A DNA stretch of 64,000 nucleotides from Pseudomonas sp. RIT-PI-r. GTDB lineage: Bacteria > Pseudomonadota > Gammaproteobacteria > Pseudomonadales > Pseudomonadaceae. Positions 25,964 to 39,000 of the stretch are shown piece by piece (positions within the stretch are counted from its first letter, which is position 1; every line of letters starts with the position of its first letter). Location: positions 25,089 to 89,088 of the forward strand of contig NZ_LIGE01000005.1 of the NCBI RefSeq assembly GCF_001297015.1, read 5' to 3'. The notes beneath the pieces were generated by a model, which had not been told where the DNA came from, ran no database searches, and was given only the letters and a program-made list of their open reading frames with translations. The translations under genes were made by a program, and so were the position numbers.

Positions 25964-26911
25964 ATGCACCCGAACCGCGCGACATTCCCTCTGCGCCTGG
26001 CCCTTTCCTTGCTGGGTTGCGCCGTGACGATACCGGCACTGGCCACCGAAGCCGGCGTCGACAACATCGGCACCGGCACCGACGGTTTTTTCATGCTGCC
26101 GCTGGAGGTCGACAGCCTTCCGGAGAACATGGTCGCGTTCAACCTCTACTACAACCATTACAAGGCGACCAAACTCAACATCAGCTCGTTCGGCGGCAAG
26201 GTGCCCAACGTCGAAATCGAGTCCACCGCGGTGATTCCGCGTCTCGACTACTTGAGCCCCGTGCGTATCTTCGGCGGGCGCCTGGCCGGCTACATCGCCC
26301 AGCCGTGGCTGAAGCAGGAAGTCTCGGTATTCGGCTTGAGCGACACCCGCGAAGACATGGGCGATACCACCATTGCACCGATCATTCTGTGGGACATGGG
26401 CAAGAATCTGACCCTTGGCGCCGCGCTGGAAATCACCGTGCCGACCGGCGAATACAGCGTCGATCGGCTGGCCAACACCAGCAATAATTTCTACACCTAC
26501 AAACCGCTGTTCTCCTTCACCTGGCTGCCGACCGACAAGACCGAAGTCTCGATGAAGACCACCTACAGCTTCAACGAGAAGAACAAGGACACTGACTACA
26601 AATCCGGGCAGATCTTCCACTTCGATTATTCGGCCAGCTACAAGCTCACCGATGATCTGATGCTCGGCATCAACGGCTACTACCTCAAGCAAACCACCGA
26701 CGACAAACAGTTCGGCCATACCGTGCAGTTCGCCGGGCAGGACGTCGATGACGGCGTGCGTGGCAAGGTGTTCGCCATCGGCCCGGCGCTGCATTTCACC
26801 TTCCTCAAGTACGCCAGCGCGGAGATCCGCTGGGCCAAGGAGTTTGACGTCGAGAACCGCCCGGAAGGCGAAATGCTCTGGGCAAAAGTCAGCATTCCCT
26901 ACGCCTTCTGA
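25964..26911 (+). CDS. SphA-like outer-membrane transporter
   Basis: A 315-residue outer-membrane protein of the SphA/phenol-degradation MetA family. It has a signal peptide (MHPNRATFPLRLALSLLGCAVTIPALA) and barrel-like strands, including AGVDNIGTGTDGFFMLPLEVDSLPENMVAFNLYYNHY near the start and WAKVSIPYAF ending in Phe. The start is the ATG at 25964, with GAGG seven bases upstream; an earlier ATG at 25952 lacks this. Homologues are induced by sphingosine or aromatics and are thought to take up hydrophobic substrates. The AraC gene on the other strand is the likely regulator. Confidence 0.85.
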   Translation: MHPNRATFPLRLALSLLGCAVTIPALATEAGVDNIGTGTDGFFMLPLEVDSLPENMVAFNLYYNHYKATKLNISSFGGKVPNVEIESTAVIPRLDYLSPVRIFGGRLAGYIAQPWLKQEVSVFGLSDTREDMGDTTIAPIILWDMGKNLTLGAALEITVPTGEYSVDRLANTSNNFYTYKPLFSFTWLPTDKTEVSMKTTYSFNEKNKDTDYKSGQIFHFDYSASYKLTDDLMLGINGYYLKQTTDDKQFGHTVQFAGQDVDDGVRGKVFAIGPALHFTFLKYASAEIRWAKEFDVENRPEGEMLWAKVSIPYAF

Positions 26912-26914
26912 ACT

Positions 26915-27004
26915 CCCTGTAGGAGCTGACGCAGGCTGCGATCTTTTGATATTGATCTTTAAAAGCAAAATCAAAACATCGCAGCCTGCGGCAGCTCCTA
27001 CAGG
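26915..27004. repeat. REP doublet, CCTGTAGGAGCTG family
   Basis: Inverted pair with arms CCTGTAGGAGCTG and GCAGGCTGCGAT plus complements. It lies between the convergent sphA-like and tpsA-like genes. The related copy at 45213-45313 shares the outer arms and the GGCTGCGATCTTTTGAT stretch. Confidence 0.88.
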
Positions 27005-27008
27005 TGAT

Positions 27009-27035
27009 AAAAAAAGGGCGACCAACCGGCCGCCC
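27009..27035 (-). terminator. Rho-independent terminator of the tpsA-like gene
   Basis: Read on the minus strand, GGGCGGCC-GGTT-GGTCGCCC forms an 8-bp stem with one G-U pair and is followed by seven T residues. It lies 22 bases after the stop of the giant exoprotein gene. Confidence 0.85.
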
Positions 27036-27057
27036 AAACGTACTGCACGAGAGTCTT

Positions 27058-30000
27058 TTACAGCGTCAGTTGCCCGCGCTCCTCTTCGGTCAACTGCTGT
27101 TTTGCCTGTTCATCCAGCGCCCCGGCGCCCAACACCTGCACCGGGCTGTCCGGGTTGTAACCCGGCGCCGGCGCACGGCTGGCGCCATCGCGCGACGGCG
27201 CGAGTTGTTCGTTGCCGAAGCTCAGTACCTGCACGGTGAACACCGACGCCTGATTCTGTCGCGACGCCGCTTGCTGCTGACGCGCCACGTCTTCCGCCGC
27301 TTGGGTGGCCGAGGATGCAGCGGAACTGGCCGAGGTGATCGCGCCGGTATTCACTGCCGAGACCACCGGTACGCCGGTCGACTTGCCCTGCACCGAAATA
27401 TTCGCGGCGTTGACCACCGTCAGCGCGGCGATGTTGACGTTGCCCGACACGCGAATCCCCGCCTCGCCGGCATCAATGGTGCCCAGCGGCGCGATCAGGT
27501 CGATGTCGCCCGGTTTCACTTCGGCAATCGGGTTGAGCGTAGCGATACCGGCGCCGGTGCTCGGCACCGACGGCGACAGTGTGACGTTGCCCCAGGTGTC
27601 GTAAACACGTTTCGGCGGGGTGTAGACCACCGTGGTTTTCGAGCCGCGACCGGCGTTGATGTCGCCCTCGGCGGACCAGCCGAGAATCGAGCCGCCGAAG
27701 GTGGTCATGATCCGGCTCTGGCCGAGCAAAATGCTGCCCTGCGAATAGAGCTGAATATTGCCCGAACCCTGAGTGATGATCCCCGCCGTCGAGGGTGGCG
27801 CCGCGCCTTCGATGCCGAATACCTGACCGCCACCCGGTGTGAGCATCTGGATGTCGCCGCCGAACAGGGTCTTGACCCCTGCCCCGCCGTACAGCGTGAT
27901 ATCGCCGTCGTAGCGAATCGGATTGCCGGCCACATCAGTGCTCGGGAACAGCGCCGCAATCGCGTTGCGACCGCGCAGATAACTGCCAGTGCGCGGGCCA
28001 TCGACGTCGTTGTATTCCAGACCGCCGGCACGCAGTTCAGCGAAGTACACCTGGCGCGCGAAGATCGCCTGTTCGGCGCTCGGCATCGCGGCGTAGAACG
28101 CTTGCGCCTGTTCGGCATTACCGCTGAAGCCATAGCCGAGGGTCAGCCAGCTCTGCAACTCGTCCAGGTAGGTCTTGCCCACTTTGCCCGGCTGGCCGTT
28201 GAGAGAGGCCGGCGGACCAGCGAGGTTCTGCGGGTTCAGGTACCGCGCGATGACCCGTGAGTACTCCGGCCCTTGCGCGCCTGTGCCCGCCTGCAGCACC
28301 ACACTGGCGCCAGGCCGCTGATCCCCGGCCACCAACGAACCCAGGCTGGTGATGCTGGCACGGTCTTCCATGAGGATGTTGCGCCCGGCATTAATGTCCA
28401 GCGTACCCGGGCCGGCAATATCGAAGCTGCTGTAAAGGATGTCGCGTCCGGCCGACACCCGCGATACATCTCGCGGGTCGTTATGAACGAACAGGTTGCC
28501 GGTCGAGGTGATGACTTCCCGACCCACGCCCATCTCATCGGGCCGCACGGCTGTCGGTTGGCCCAGGTTGGTCCCGGATGCCACGATGTCACGTCCGGCA
28601 ACCATCCAGACCGGGCCTGCGGCTTCGTACCAAGTGCGTTTCGAGTTATCGAATCTCAACGTCTCACCACTGCGTATCCCCACCAGATCGCCGGTCAAGG
28701 CATAAAACCTTGCGGGTCCCTGCACGTCATTCAATCCGGAATAGCTGTTTGGACCAAAAGCGAACAACGGATAACGCGAATTGGCGTCAGGCTTAACACC
28801 GTCGCTGGCGTAGTTGCTGTTGAGGGGCTTCTGGACCCTACTGCTGGCGAAGGCTTGGAATGCCGGTTTGAAAGGCGTGGCAATGGCCAGTGGGCTAGCG
28901 CCGGATTGATTGATCGCATAGCCACCGGCATAGATGGAATCGCCGGCCAACAGTTCGAGTTGTCCGGCTGTCGAAGGTGCCAACAACAGTGAGTACGCGG
29001 TAGTCGGCGCTGCGTTGCCCTCGCCGTATGTTGCCGATGGACCGGCATAAATCGACCCCTGAGCCGCCACAGCCCGAAGAATCGACGGATAGACAAAGCG
29101 TCCATCGGTGGGCGAGGTATTGGCGCCGCTCACCGGGGTGAGATTGCTGTCGACCTCCGCCAATTGAGTACTCGGCGTGAGATTGCCACCGGCAGAAAAC
29201 AGATCGATGGCGGTGTGATCGGTCCAGAGCGAGAAGCCGCTCAGGATGCCGCCGATACCCATATTGCCGCTGCTATCGAGCAGTGGCGAGGCATTGAACA
29301 GACGCACCCGACCGGGATCGGCCGCGCCGCCCAGCACCAGATCACCCCGGGTGTTGAGGCTCATGCCCGAGTCACCTGGAATCAGCACCAGACCACCGGA
29401 CGCGTTGCTGGTGGTCGAGGTGAAAGGATCCAGCGGTCGGGTTTCACGGACATCATGCGACTGTGAAAGGGCACCGTATTGCAGATTGATGCCGCCCAGT
29501 GCCCCGCCCGTCAATTGCGCCGCCCCGCGTAAATTGATCAGCGTCCCTTGCAGATCGTGCCTCGGCGGCCGAGTCCCGTTATCCCCGGCCCGCGCTTGCA
29601 GCGATGGGTTGAGTGCGCCGCCGATGCGAATGTCCATATCGCCGCCGCCGGTCATCTGCACACTGCCATCGCTGGCTATACGACCCGTGCTACCCACGGC
29701 AACGATAAGCCCTTGGCTGCGCGGATAGTTGATGGCATCGCCCAACGGTTTGAGCATACCGGCGTCACCTCCGGCACGCAGGCTGATATTACCGCCGCCC
29801 AAGGTGCCGAAACCGGTGAAGCCGATCAGGTACGGTTCGGTATTGCCGTCGGCTGTCATCAACTGAGTGGCATAACTGCCGAAGTTGATCCACCAGGCGG
29901 TGGGTACATCCGGATTGCCTGTGCCTTGGCGCCACAGCCAGTTACCCACTGACGCGCTGGCAATCTGCTCACGGAAACCGCCACCCGACGAGAGCGCCTT

Positions 30001-33000
30001 CTTGCCTACTGAATCGGCGGAAACCGAGCCCCCGGCGTTGATCGTCAGGTTGCCACCCAACTGCGGATACCAGGCTTGATACAAGCTGTCCGCGCCACCG
30101 TTGACCCATTTCTCATAGTCAGCACCCGCCGTGCCCAGCACCGAATCGCTGTCCGAGAGATGCCCGCGTTTCTGGTTATAGAGCGGATCAACGTTGGCTG
30201 ACTGAGTGCCTGCGGTATACACGCCGAACGGCGAGTCCATGCTCAGGTTGCCGGCGGCGATCAGGTCGAGATCGCCGGTACCGGTACGCAGGACGCTGAA
30301 CATCTGGCTATGAGCTTTGGCGGTTGTGCCCGGATTATTGCCGATACACAGGTTCGGGTAGATGTCACAGAGGATCAGCGCCTCTTCAGGCACCGGCTCG
30401 TAATCCCCCCCCAACCCGCTGCCGGGCGCCCAGACCCAACGCGCCATCGGCTGACAAAGTCCCGGAATCAAATCGCACATGAACAACTGGTCATCGGGCA
30501 CAGGGTTATACCCCGGCAGATCGTAGGGATTGCCTGGCGCCCAGACCATTGTTCCGGTACCCGTCGTCACGGTCACACCGTAATGAGCATCGGCCAGGCG
30601 CAGATTGCCATCGGTCAATACCGGCTTCACCGCACGACTGTCAGCGGCGCCAAGATCCGCCCCCGCCACCACGCGCATCGACCACGACGCACTGCCCGAA
30701 GGCAGCAGGCTCGCCAGCGCCCAATTCTTGCCTTGCTGGTCGCCGGTAAACGGACGCAGTTCGATCAGTGAAGTGCCGTCGGCCAGTTTCACGTCGGTCA
30801 TCGACGGAATCAGCGAACCGCGCAGCAAGTCGAGCGATCCACTCAATTTCACCCCGGAAGTGCTGCTCAGATCGGCATCGTAAACCGCTGGCAACGGCAC
30901 GCCTTTGGGCCAGTTCATGGCTTGCAGGTTCGTCGCTTTGTTCAAGCGAATGCCGGCACCCAAACGGCTGTTCGCCGGCACCGTCACACTGTCACTGAGC
31001 AACGTCCCCGCCGCGTACAGCAGGTTGCCACTGGCATCATGGATGGCCCCGGCCAACACGGTGCCGGCGCTAAAGGTATACGCCTCAGCCAATACTGCCT
31101 GAGTCGGCAGCAACGTGCCGCTGGCCAGCACCGCGCCCTGAATTGTCACGTCGTAATTGAGCGTGGCGCCGATCGGGAACTGTGTCCCCTCAGCCAGCGA
31201 AACACCGCTGCCCGGCACGATCAGATCACCGCCGAAGGGCTGCACACCGGCAATCAATTTCCAGCCGGCATCGTCCTGAGTTTCCGGCGGCGGCGCGAAA
31301 CCGTCGTTGATGCTGCCGTAAATATCGAGGTTGCCACCCGCGCGGATCACCAGGTTGCCGGCCTCACCGGAACCGTACACCGCCGGGTTCAAGCGCGTGT
31401 GCGGATTGAGGCTGGCGTAGCGATAACCGGACAAGTCCAGATCGCCCTCCACCACCAGGTCGCCGTCGGCGGTTTTGCTGGCGATTTCCACGCCCGGACG
31501 CAAATGGAATGCATCGGCGTAGGCAGCGTTGTTCAGACCGGCGAGTTTGCGTTGCAGCAGATCGCTGTTGCCCAGCGCCGCATTGATGAAGGTGTTGCTG
31601 TCGCCATGGATGCTATCAAGCATGGCCTGATCGATCACTTGATACGGTCGGCCACTGACCGCTTGATCGACGCCATCGCGGGCATCGGTGTAGCGGCGTG
31701 TAGCGTTGAGGCCAATGGAGCGAGCGCCCTGAATGGTCAACGCACCGCTGGCGTCGATGGCGATGTCATTGCTGCCCAGACGCGGCGCGTTCAATTCCAG
31801 GGTGCCGCGCAGCATTCCGTCGTGTTGACCGGCGAGGAAACCGGGCAGCGCATCGGTGCCGTGACGCAGGTCGATGCGCGCGCCGGACGCCAGCGTGAGC
31901 ACGCCCTCGCCGGAATTGAGCTCCACCGTGGCGCGGTTCGGCGCATCGATGATCTTGCCGTAGCTGTCGACGCGCAGGACTCGACCATGGGCGTCGAGCA
32001 CGCTGTTGCCGGCCAGCGTCAGAGCGTTTTTCGCCGCCAGACGAATGTTGCCGACGCGCTCGCCACTGGCGTCGATCAGACCGGCCACCGTCAGGCTACC
32101 GTTGTCCACCGAGACATTGATGTCACCAGCCTTGAGGCCATCGCCGATCACAAGATTGCCTTGCTTGAGCTGCAAACTGCGGCTGCCGAACACCTGTCCG
32201 GCGTTCAGGCGTTGATTGAGCGCGGCAAACTGCGCCGTGGCATCCCCGCCGAGGTTTTGCGCGCGGATGTCCACGCTCCCGGCCTTGTAAGGCACCAGCG
32301 TGCCGCCGGCATCGTAATAACCGCTGCTGCCACCGAGGATTTCACCCTGCAAATCGACTGTCCCGGCAGCGTCGCCCAGCGCGGTGGCCGTGAGGTTGCC
32401 GGCCTGATGATTCTTCGCCGACAGATCAATCCGCGAGCCCGCCGCCTGCCGGATATTGCCGTTGGCGCTGTACAGCGACACGTCGCCGCCCCAGCTGTAC
32501 TTGTTCACATCGTTGAACGGCAACGTACGCCCGGCCATGTCCAGCACCGCAGCATTGCCGAGGGTCAAATCGCCTTCGGACTTGACCGTCAGCTTGCCGC
32601 TGGCCAGGGCGATACGGCTATCGAGCACGATGTTGCGAGCCTCAAGGTTCAACTCGGCACCCAGCGCGTCCGCCCCCCCGGCAGCCCCGCCACCGCTGAG
32701 CGTCAGATTGTTGCCAGCCTTGAGCACACTGACCGACGCCGCTTCACCGGTAAGCAACGGCGTACGCAGATTCAGGTTGCCGCCGCTGTAGCGGTAACCC
32801 TTGACCGGGTCGTAAGTGCCCTGCTGCTGATACACCGCGAGGCTGCCCTTGTGGTTGGCGGTGATGCGGTCGCTGGCGGTCAGGTTGACGTTGGCAAAAC
32901 CCAGCGCCAGACGATTGTTCTGATCCAGGCCGCTCGCTTGCGGCATCGAGTCGTAACCCAACTCGATACGTTGCGCCTGAATGTCCAGCGTGCCGCTGCC

Positions 33001-36000
33001 CGTACCGGCGCCAGCGGTGATCACGCCGCCAGGGCTTTGCGTGGCGCCGTTCCAGATCAAATTGGCGGTGCGGATGCTCGCCACATCGTTGGCATTGCCC
33101 AAGCCATAGATCGCCGGAGTGACCAGCACCAGGTTCTGCAATTTACTCTGGCCGGTCTGCGGATCGAGAGTGTCGAGGCTCACGTTGCCGTAGAAATTGA
33201 AAGCATCGCGAGTGGTCAGGCTCAGGGTTTCCAGCGCCGGTGCGCCGTACTGCGTATCGCCACGCAGCAGTCGATTGAGCACGTTCTGGTTGAGCATCAA
33301 CCCCGCCGGTACGCGACTGCCTGCCGCTGCCAGTGCTTCGGCGCTGCCGGCGTTGACCGAGCCGACCGAAAGCGCCAGGTGGCGCGTGCCGAAACGCACC
33401 GCTTCGTCGAGTTCGAATTGATTATCCGTGGCGGCCGTCAGACTGCCGTCCGAATAAAGGATCGCCGGGTTGCTGCACACAGTCGTGGTGCAGACACCGA
33501 TGCGGATGCTGCCACCGCCGGAAATGCCGCTGGCCGCTTTCGGCGCCAGAACATGAGTCCAGCCGTTGGAAGCCAGCAACAGGCTGGATTGGTCAGGCTG
33601 ATAGAAATAGCCGGCCGTTGAGTCGTAGGCCACATCGCCGCGTCCCAGTGTATTGATCCCCGCCCCCGCCTCGACCGTGATGCCACCAAGGGTCGACGTG
33701 GTGCGCAAGAGCACTTCCGGCGCTGACAGGATCGCCCCTTCACGCAGAACAATGTCTTTGCTGGTGCCAAGGAATCCGATGATGTTGGCCGAGTTGCCGT
33801 ACATGACATTCGGCATCGCTCCGATGCTCAGGCGTCCGGCGTTGAGGTTGTTGAGCGTGTCCGCGTAGACCGAGACGCCATCGAAGTCAGCGGTTGGCGC
33901 ATGCCCTGCACCAAGGATTTCAAAGTTCGCGCCGGCATTGCCCCCGCGCAATACGGCGGTGCCGGTAAAGCCACCCTCGGCGGCCTTGAACAGCGCCTGC
34001 CCGTTGAACTGCAAAGCAATGTCTTGTTCGCCACCGGCGTTCAGACGCAAGTCCAGCGTCTTGCCGTCCATGGGCGCCAGCGCACGCGGCACGCCCCGTC
34101 GCGCGGCATCGCTGTAGATGAACTGGGTCAAGCTGGTTTCGTTGTATTGCGAGTAGCGGCGCAACACATCGGCAGACGTCAGGATCACCTGACTGGCGAG
34201 GCTGTCACGCAAAGCGGTATTGGCAATCGACATCTGCCCGCTGCTGGTCCAGGAACCGTTGCGCAGTTGTAGCGCAGGCGTCGTCCCGCTCGGCGTCGCC
34301 TGACCATTGACTTCCACTCGGAACGCCCCCGGCAACAGGGCAAAATTGGAGGGCAGCAAGGTGTAAGTACCGGCTGCCAGACCGGGCACGCCGGCGCCAA
34401 GGGTGATCTGCTGGCCGACCCGCGGATCTGCCGCAGCGGCCTCTGCCACCACCGGCGCATACACGCTCTGATTGCCCGGCACGATGGCGTACACCGGATT
34501 GCTCGCAAGCCCTGGCAAGCTGAAGGTGCCGTCAGCGGCATTGCGCACCAACGGATTGAGACGGGCATCGGTGGAGCCGCCGCGCCCTGAAACGAAACCG
34601 GCGCCGCGCAGGTCACCGCCACCGGACAGATCAAGAGTCGCACCGCCCTGTACATCGATGTATTGCGAGTTGACGACCACGCCATTGGTTTGGCCAGTGA
34701 TGCCATTCAAGATGACCGACTTGTCGTTGTAGCGATAGTCGATGCCGTCGGTGGTGCCACCGTAAGGCATGACCAGCCCGGCGGCGCTGACCGACGTCAT
34801 GCTGCCCGGCAACAGGCGCACCTCACGTGTGGCGGTCAGAACATCGTCACCCAGGGTAATCAGGCCCAACGGTGCACGGATCACCCCGCCCTGCTCGATG
34901 GTGCCTGCGGTCAGGCTCAAACTGCCGAATACCGAGTAAGGCACCGCCGCAGGTGCCGCGCCGCGACCGCTGATCCGCAGGGTGTGTTCGTTCGCCCGGT
35001 CGGCGCCCTGATAGCCGGCGCGGACGTCAGCCTGCACGCCCGTGGCGGGGGAGATTTGCGCCGCACCGGGATTCCAGTCTCCCGGGGTCCACAGGCGGGG
35101 TTTTTCGGCCCGGGCATTGGGCGCGAGGAAACGCAGGGCCCCGCTGCTGTCGCGCGACACCAGGCCGAATGCCCGGCGGCTGTATGCAACGGCAGGTCCT
35201 TGCTGTTGCAAGATCGCCCCCTGCGTACCGAACGACAGCCCGTTGCCGACATCCAGCAGGTTCGCCGAGGCATTGAACGTGGCCTGCGACAATCGGTTCG
35301 TGGGATTGAGGGTCAGCCGTGCCCGCGTCATGGTGGGCGCTTCAAAGTAAGTACCGACACCGGACAGGCGCAGGTACGGCGCGCGCAAATCGATACGTGC
35401 CGCATCAGTGGAATTTTCTGCCAGCGAGAGCGCCCCGGCATACAGATTGAGGCTCTGGTTCATGTGCAAATTGACGTCACCGTCAAACGACAGCAAGCCG
35501 TTGCTCAGCAGGCTCAGGTTGTCGAAACCGCCGGCCATCAACTCATCCGCACTCAGGCGCGTCTGGCCGTAGCGCAAACTATCGTCGCCATCGCCCGGCC
35601 GCAGGTTGGCGGACAGCCTCTGGTCCCCAGAGCCTTGGCCGATAATGATTTCCCTCGGCGCGCGCACCGCATTGCTTGCCGAATCCAAGTACAACGGGAC
35701 CTCAAGCGCCAGCTCCAGACGCCCACCGGCAGCGCCGACACCTCCGGCCGCCGCACGCAAGCTGCCCTCCACGAACACGCCGTTGTAGGCACTCAGGCTG
35801 ATGCGCCCGCCATCGGTTGCAACGCGGGTCGGCCCCTGACCGGCGATATCGACAACAGCTTCGGTGCCGGACGCATCGAGTCGAGCACCCTGACGCACGA
35901 TGACATAGGCATCGGCCGCTGTGGCCGTCGCCAGTTTCGTGTCTATTTCGCCGCCGATGATGATGCTGCCGCCCTTGCCGACCTGACCGTAGGTGCGCCC

Positions 36001-39000
36001 CAAAACATCAATGGCCGTATTGGCGCGTCCGGCGACATCCAGTACGGCCTGCTCGCCGATCCAGATCGAACGGTTGTGCGCAGTCGAATCCGCCACTTGA
36101 TTGGAGGTGCCCGGGTTGATCGCGCCAAACTGTTGCTGACGAATATCAATCGTCCCGCCCCAGGCATTCAGTTCACCTTCGACCGTGATCTGCCCCGCCC
36201 CGCGCAGCTTGATGCTCTGCCCCGGATCGACACTGATGCGCGAACCGTGGCCCAGGGTCAACGGGCTGTTGGCGGCATCGATCAAGCCGATCAGGCTGGC
36301 GCCGCCCTGCAGCGTCAGGCTGGCGCCGGCGCGTTGGGTCAGCAGGCCCTTGGTCGGGTTTTCCTGGAACAACGTCGGCGTCCACAACTCAAGCGCCGTT
36401 TGCGGATCGACACCACTGACCTGATTCGGCGCGGCATCACCAAACCGGAACACCGGCAGGGTGACGTCAATCGCGGTGCCTTCGGCAACATCCAGCCCGC
36501 TCAGGCCGATCAGGTTGTAGGCGGAAAAACCCTTGCTGAACAGATCACCGGACAGTTGCAGGGTGTTGTCGGCCAATGCCTGGTCGGTCTGGCCAACGAG
36601 GATCTTGTTGGCCTGCACCGTCAGCGTGCCGCCGCCCGTAACGCCGTAGCCACGCAATTCACCCGCAAGGTCGAGGTGGGTTTTACCAGGCGCCGAAATC
36701 GCACTGGATTCCAGCGTCAAGTCACCACCCTTGCCGCCACGGGTCTTGCCGTTGGCCAGCACAGCGCCGCCGGAGGAAACATCGAGCAGACTGCCCGCGC
36801 CGATATCGATATCGCCACTGCTGCGGACCGATACCAGGCCGCCATTCAAGTACGCGAGGTTCGCGCCATCGTCCGGGTTTGTGCGCAAGTTGCTCCACAC
36901 GCCACGCGTATCGAGTCGCACACCGTCGGCCACGTTGACCTGCGTCGTCTTGTCGGCCTTGGCCGTGAGCCGAGTGTCGGCGGTATCGCTGGAGAGGAAT
37001 TGATTGAGCACGTTGCCCAGGCGCAGGCTACCGCCACGCGCAGTCAGGTCAGCGCCGATCTGCACATCCGGGGCATACAGGGTGATGTCGCCACCGTTAT
37101 CGACCGTCAGTGCGCCGTCGACGACGACCTGATCCTTAGCCGCCACTTTGAGCGCACCGAGGCGCACACCATTGAGTTGATCGTTATCGAGAAACAACTT
37201 GCCCTTGCGTGCATCGGACACCGCCCCGGCCAGGTCCAGATCACTGCCGGCAAGCGGACGTTCGCCGCCCATTTGCACCTGGTCCAGCGTCGGATTGAGC
37301 GTATACAACAAGCCACTCGCCGCAGCGACGTAGGTCGGCTCGTAACTGCCGACGATCAATTGCGCTCGCCGCGCCAGTGCTGTCTGACTTTGTTCATAGC
37401 CGTCGAGCACCGGTTTCGGCGCCTGATTCTGCCGTTCGCCCTGATACACCTCGCCGATCATTTGCCCGTCGAGTACCGCATTGGCAGTGGCGATCACCAG
37501 TTGCCCGGCGTCGCGGCCGACGGTGTAACCCGACTCGAACCGTGAGCGCGGCGCGATCAGCGGGTTGTAGAAATAGCTCGTCTGGCCCCAGCGTTCGCTG
37601 TTGTCCTCATAGACTTTGTACAAACCGGTGTAGAGCAGATCGCCCGGCGCGCGCGAGACTTCGTAAAGTTTGCCGTCGGCACCGCGCAGCCAGCTCTGAC
37701 GAATCTCGCCGCTCTGCACATCCAGCGTGCCGCCAGACAGATTGATCAGCGACCCCTTCTCGGTGACCACGTCGTTACCGGCGAAACTCACCGTACCGCC
37801 CTGCGCCATCCACTCGCCGATGCTGTGGCCCTGGGTGCCGAGGTAGCCGCCCACTTCCAGCAAGCCACCCGCCGTGTACCAGCGATCCGTGGCATAGCCG
37901 TTGGTGCCGGCCGGCACGTAGACCAATTCGCGGACATCGACCCAGACGTCGTTGCTGTTGAGCGCGCCCTTCTCGCGGTTGATCGACGCGTCGCGCTGTT
38001 CGTTGCCCTGCACGTTGATCTTGATGTTGTTGTTTTCCATCGCGACCTTGACGCCAAGGGCGCCGGACACATCGATCATCGCGCCATCACGGACCAGACT
38101 GCGACGTTGCGCACTGACCGCGACCTGGCCGCCGGTGGCCAAGGTAATCGAGCCGTTCTGGAACTCGACGCTGCCGCCGCTCTGGATCTCGATGCGCGAT
38201 TGATCGCCACGGATGCGGTTGTTGGCGTTGACGCCGGTCAGCGCGGCGTCACGTTGACTGTCGAGCGCCGTGAGGTCGCTGCTGTCGAGCATGATTGCCG
38301 TGGCGCTGCCCTGCCCCAGCGTGACGCTGCCGGTGCTGTCAGTGCTCGGGTTGAGCAAATGAATCGTGCCGCGCGTGGACACCGAAGTGCTGGCGAGCAA
38401 AACACCGTTCTGCACCACTTCATGACCGGCCAGGGTGATGTCGCCGGTGGCGGACTGAATCAGCCCGTTGTTGGTGACTTTGCCGGCAACGGCCCCGGCC
38501 TTGAAGCCCGGCGTGACCTCACTGCCAAACGTCGTCGAAAAGGTATTACCCTCAGTGCCCGAGCCTTTGCGAATGTAAAAGCGATCACCAGCAGCCAGCA
38601 CCGTCTGCCCTTTGGCGGTACTGATGCTGCCGTCGTTCTGCACTTCGTTGCCCAGCAGTAACGCATAGCCACCGGCATCGGTGGACACCGCCGGTTTGTG
38701 CGTCTCGATGGACGCGCCGCGCTCCACCAACACCTTGCCAGCCGCGTCGGTGAACGTCGGCTGAGTGCCGGTGCTGTCGAAATACAGCCCACGGTCGCGG
38801 AACTGGATATCGGTGATATTGGCCGCCGCCGCCACCAGGTTGCGCACGTTGACCTGGCTGCTGCCGCTGAAAACGATGCCGTTGCGGTTGACCAGCATCA
38901 CCGTGCCGGCGCCCTTGATCTGCCCCTGAATCTGACTGGCGCGCGCACTCGGGTCGTTGACCCGGTTGAGCACGGCCCAGTTCGCTTGTTGAGCGAATTC

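Noticed and set aside
30922..37545. Two very long plus-strand open frames antisense to the TpsA-like gene (899 and 960 codons)
   Set aside because: They mirror the repetitive exoprotein; they lack ribosome sites and plausible protein composition.
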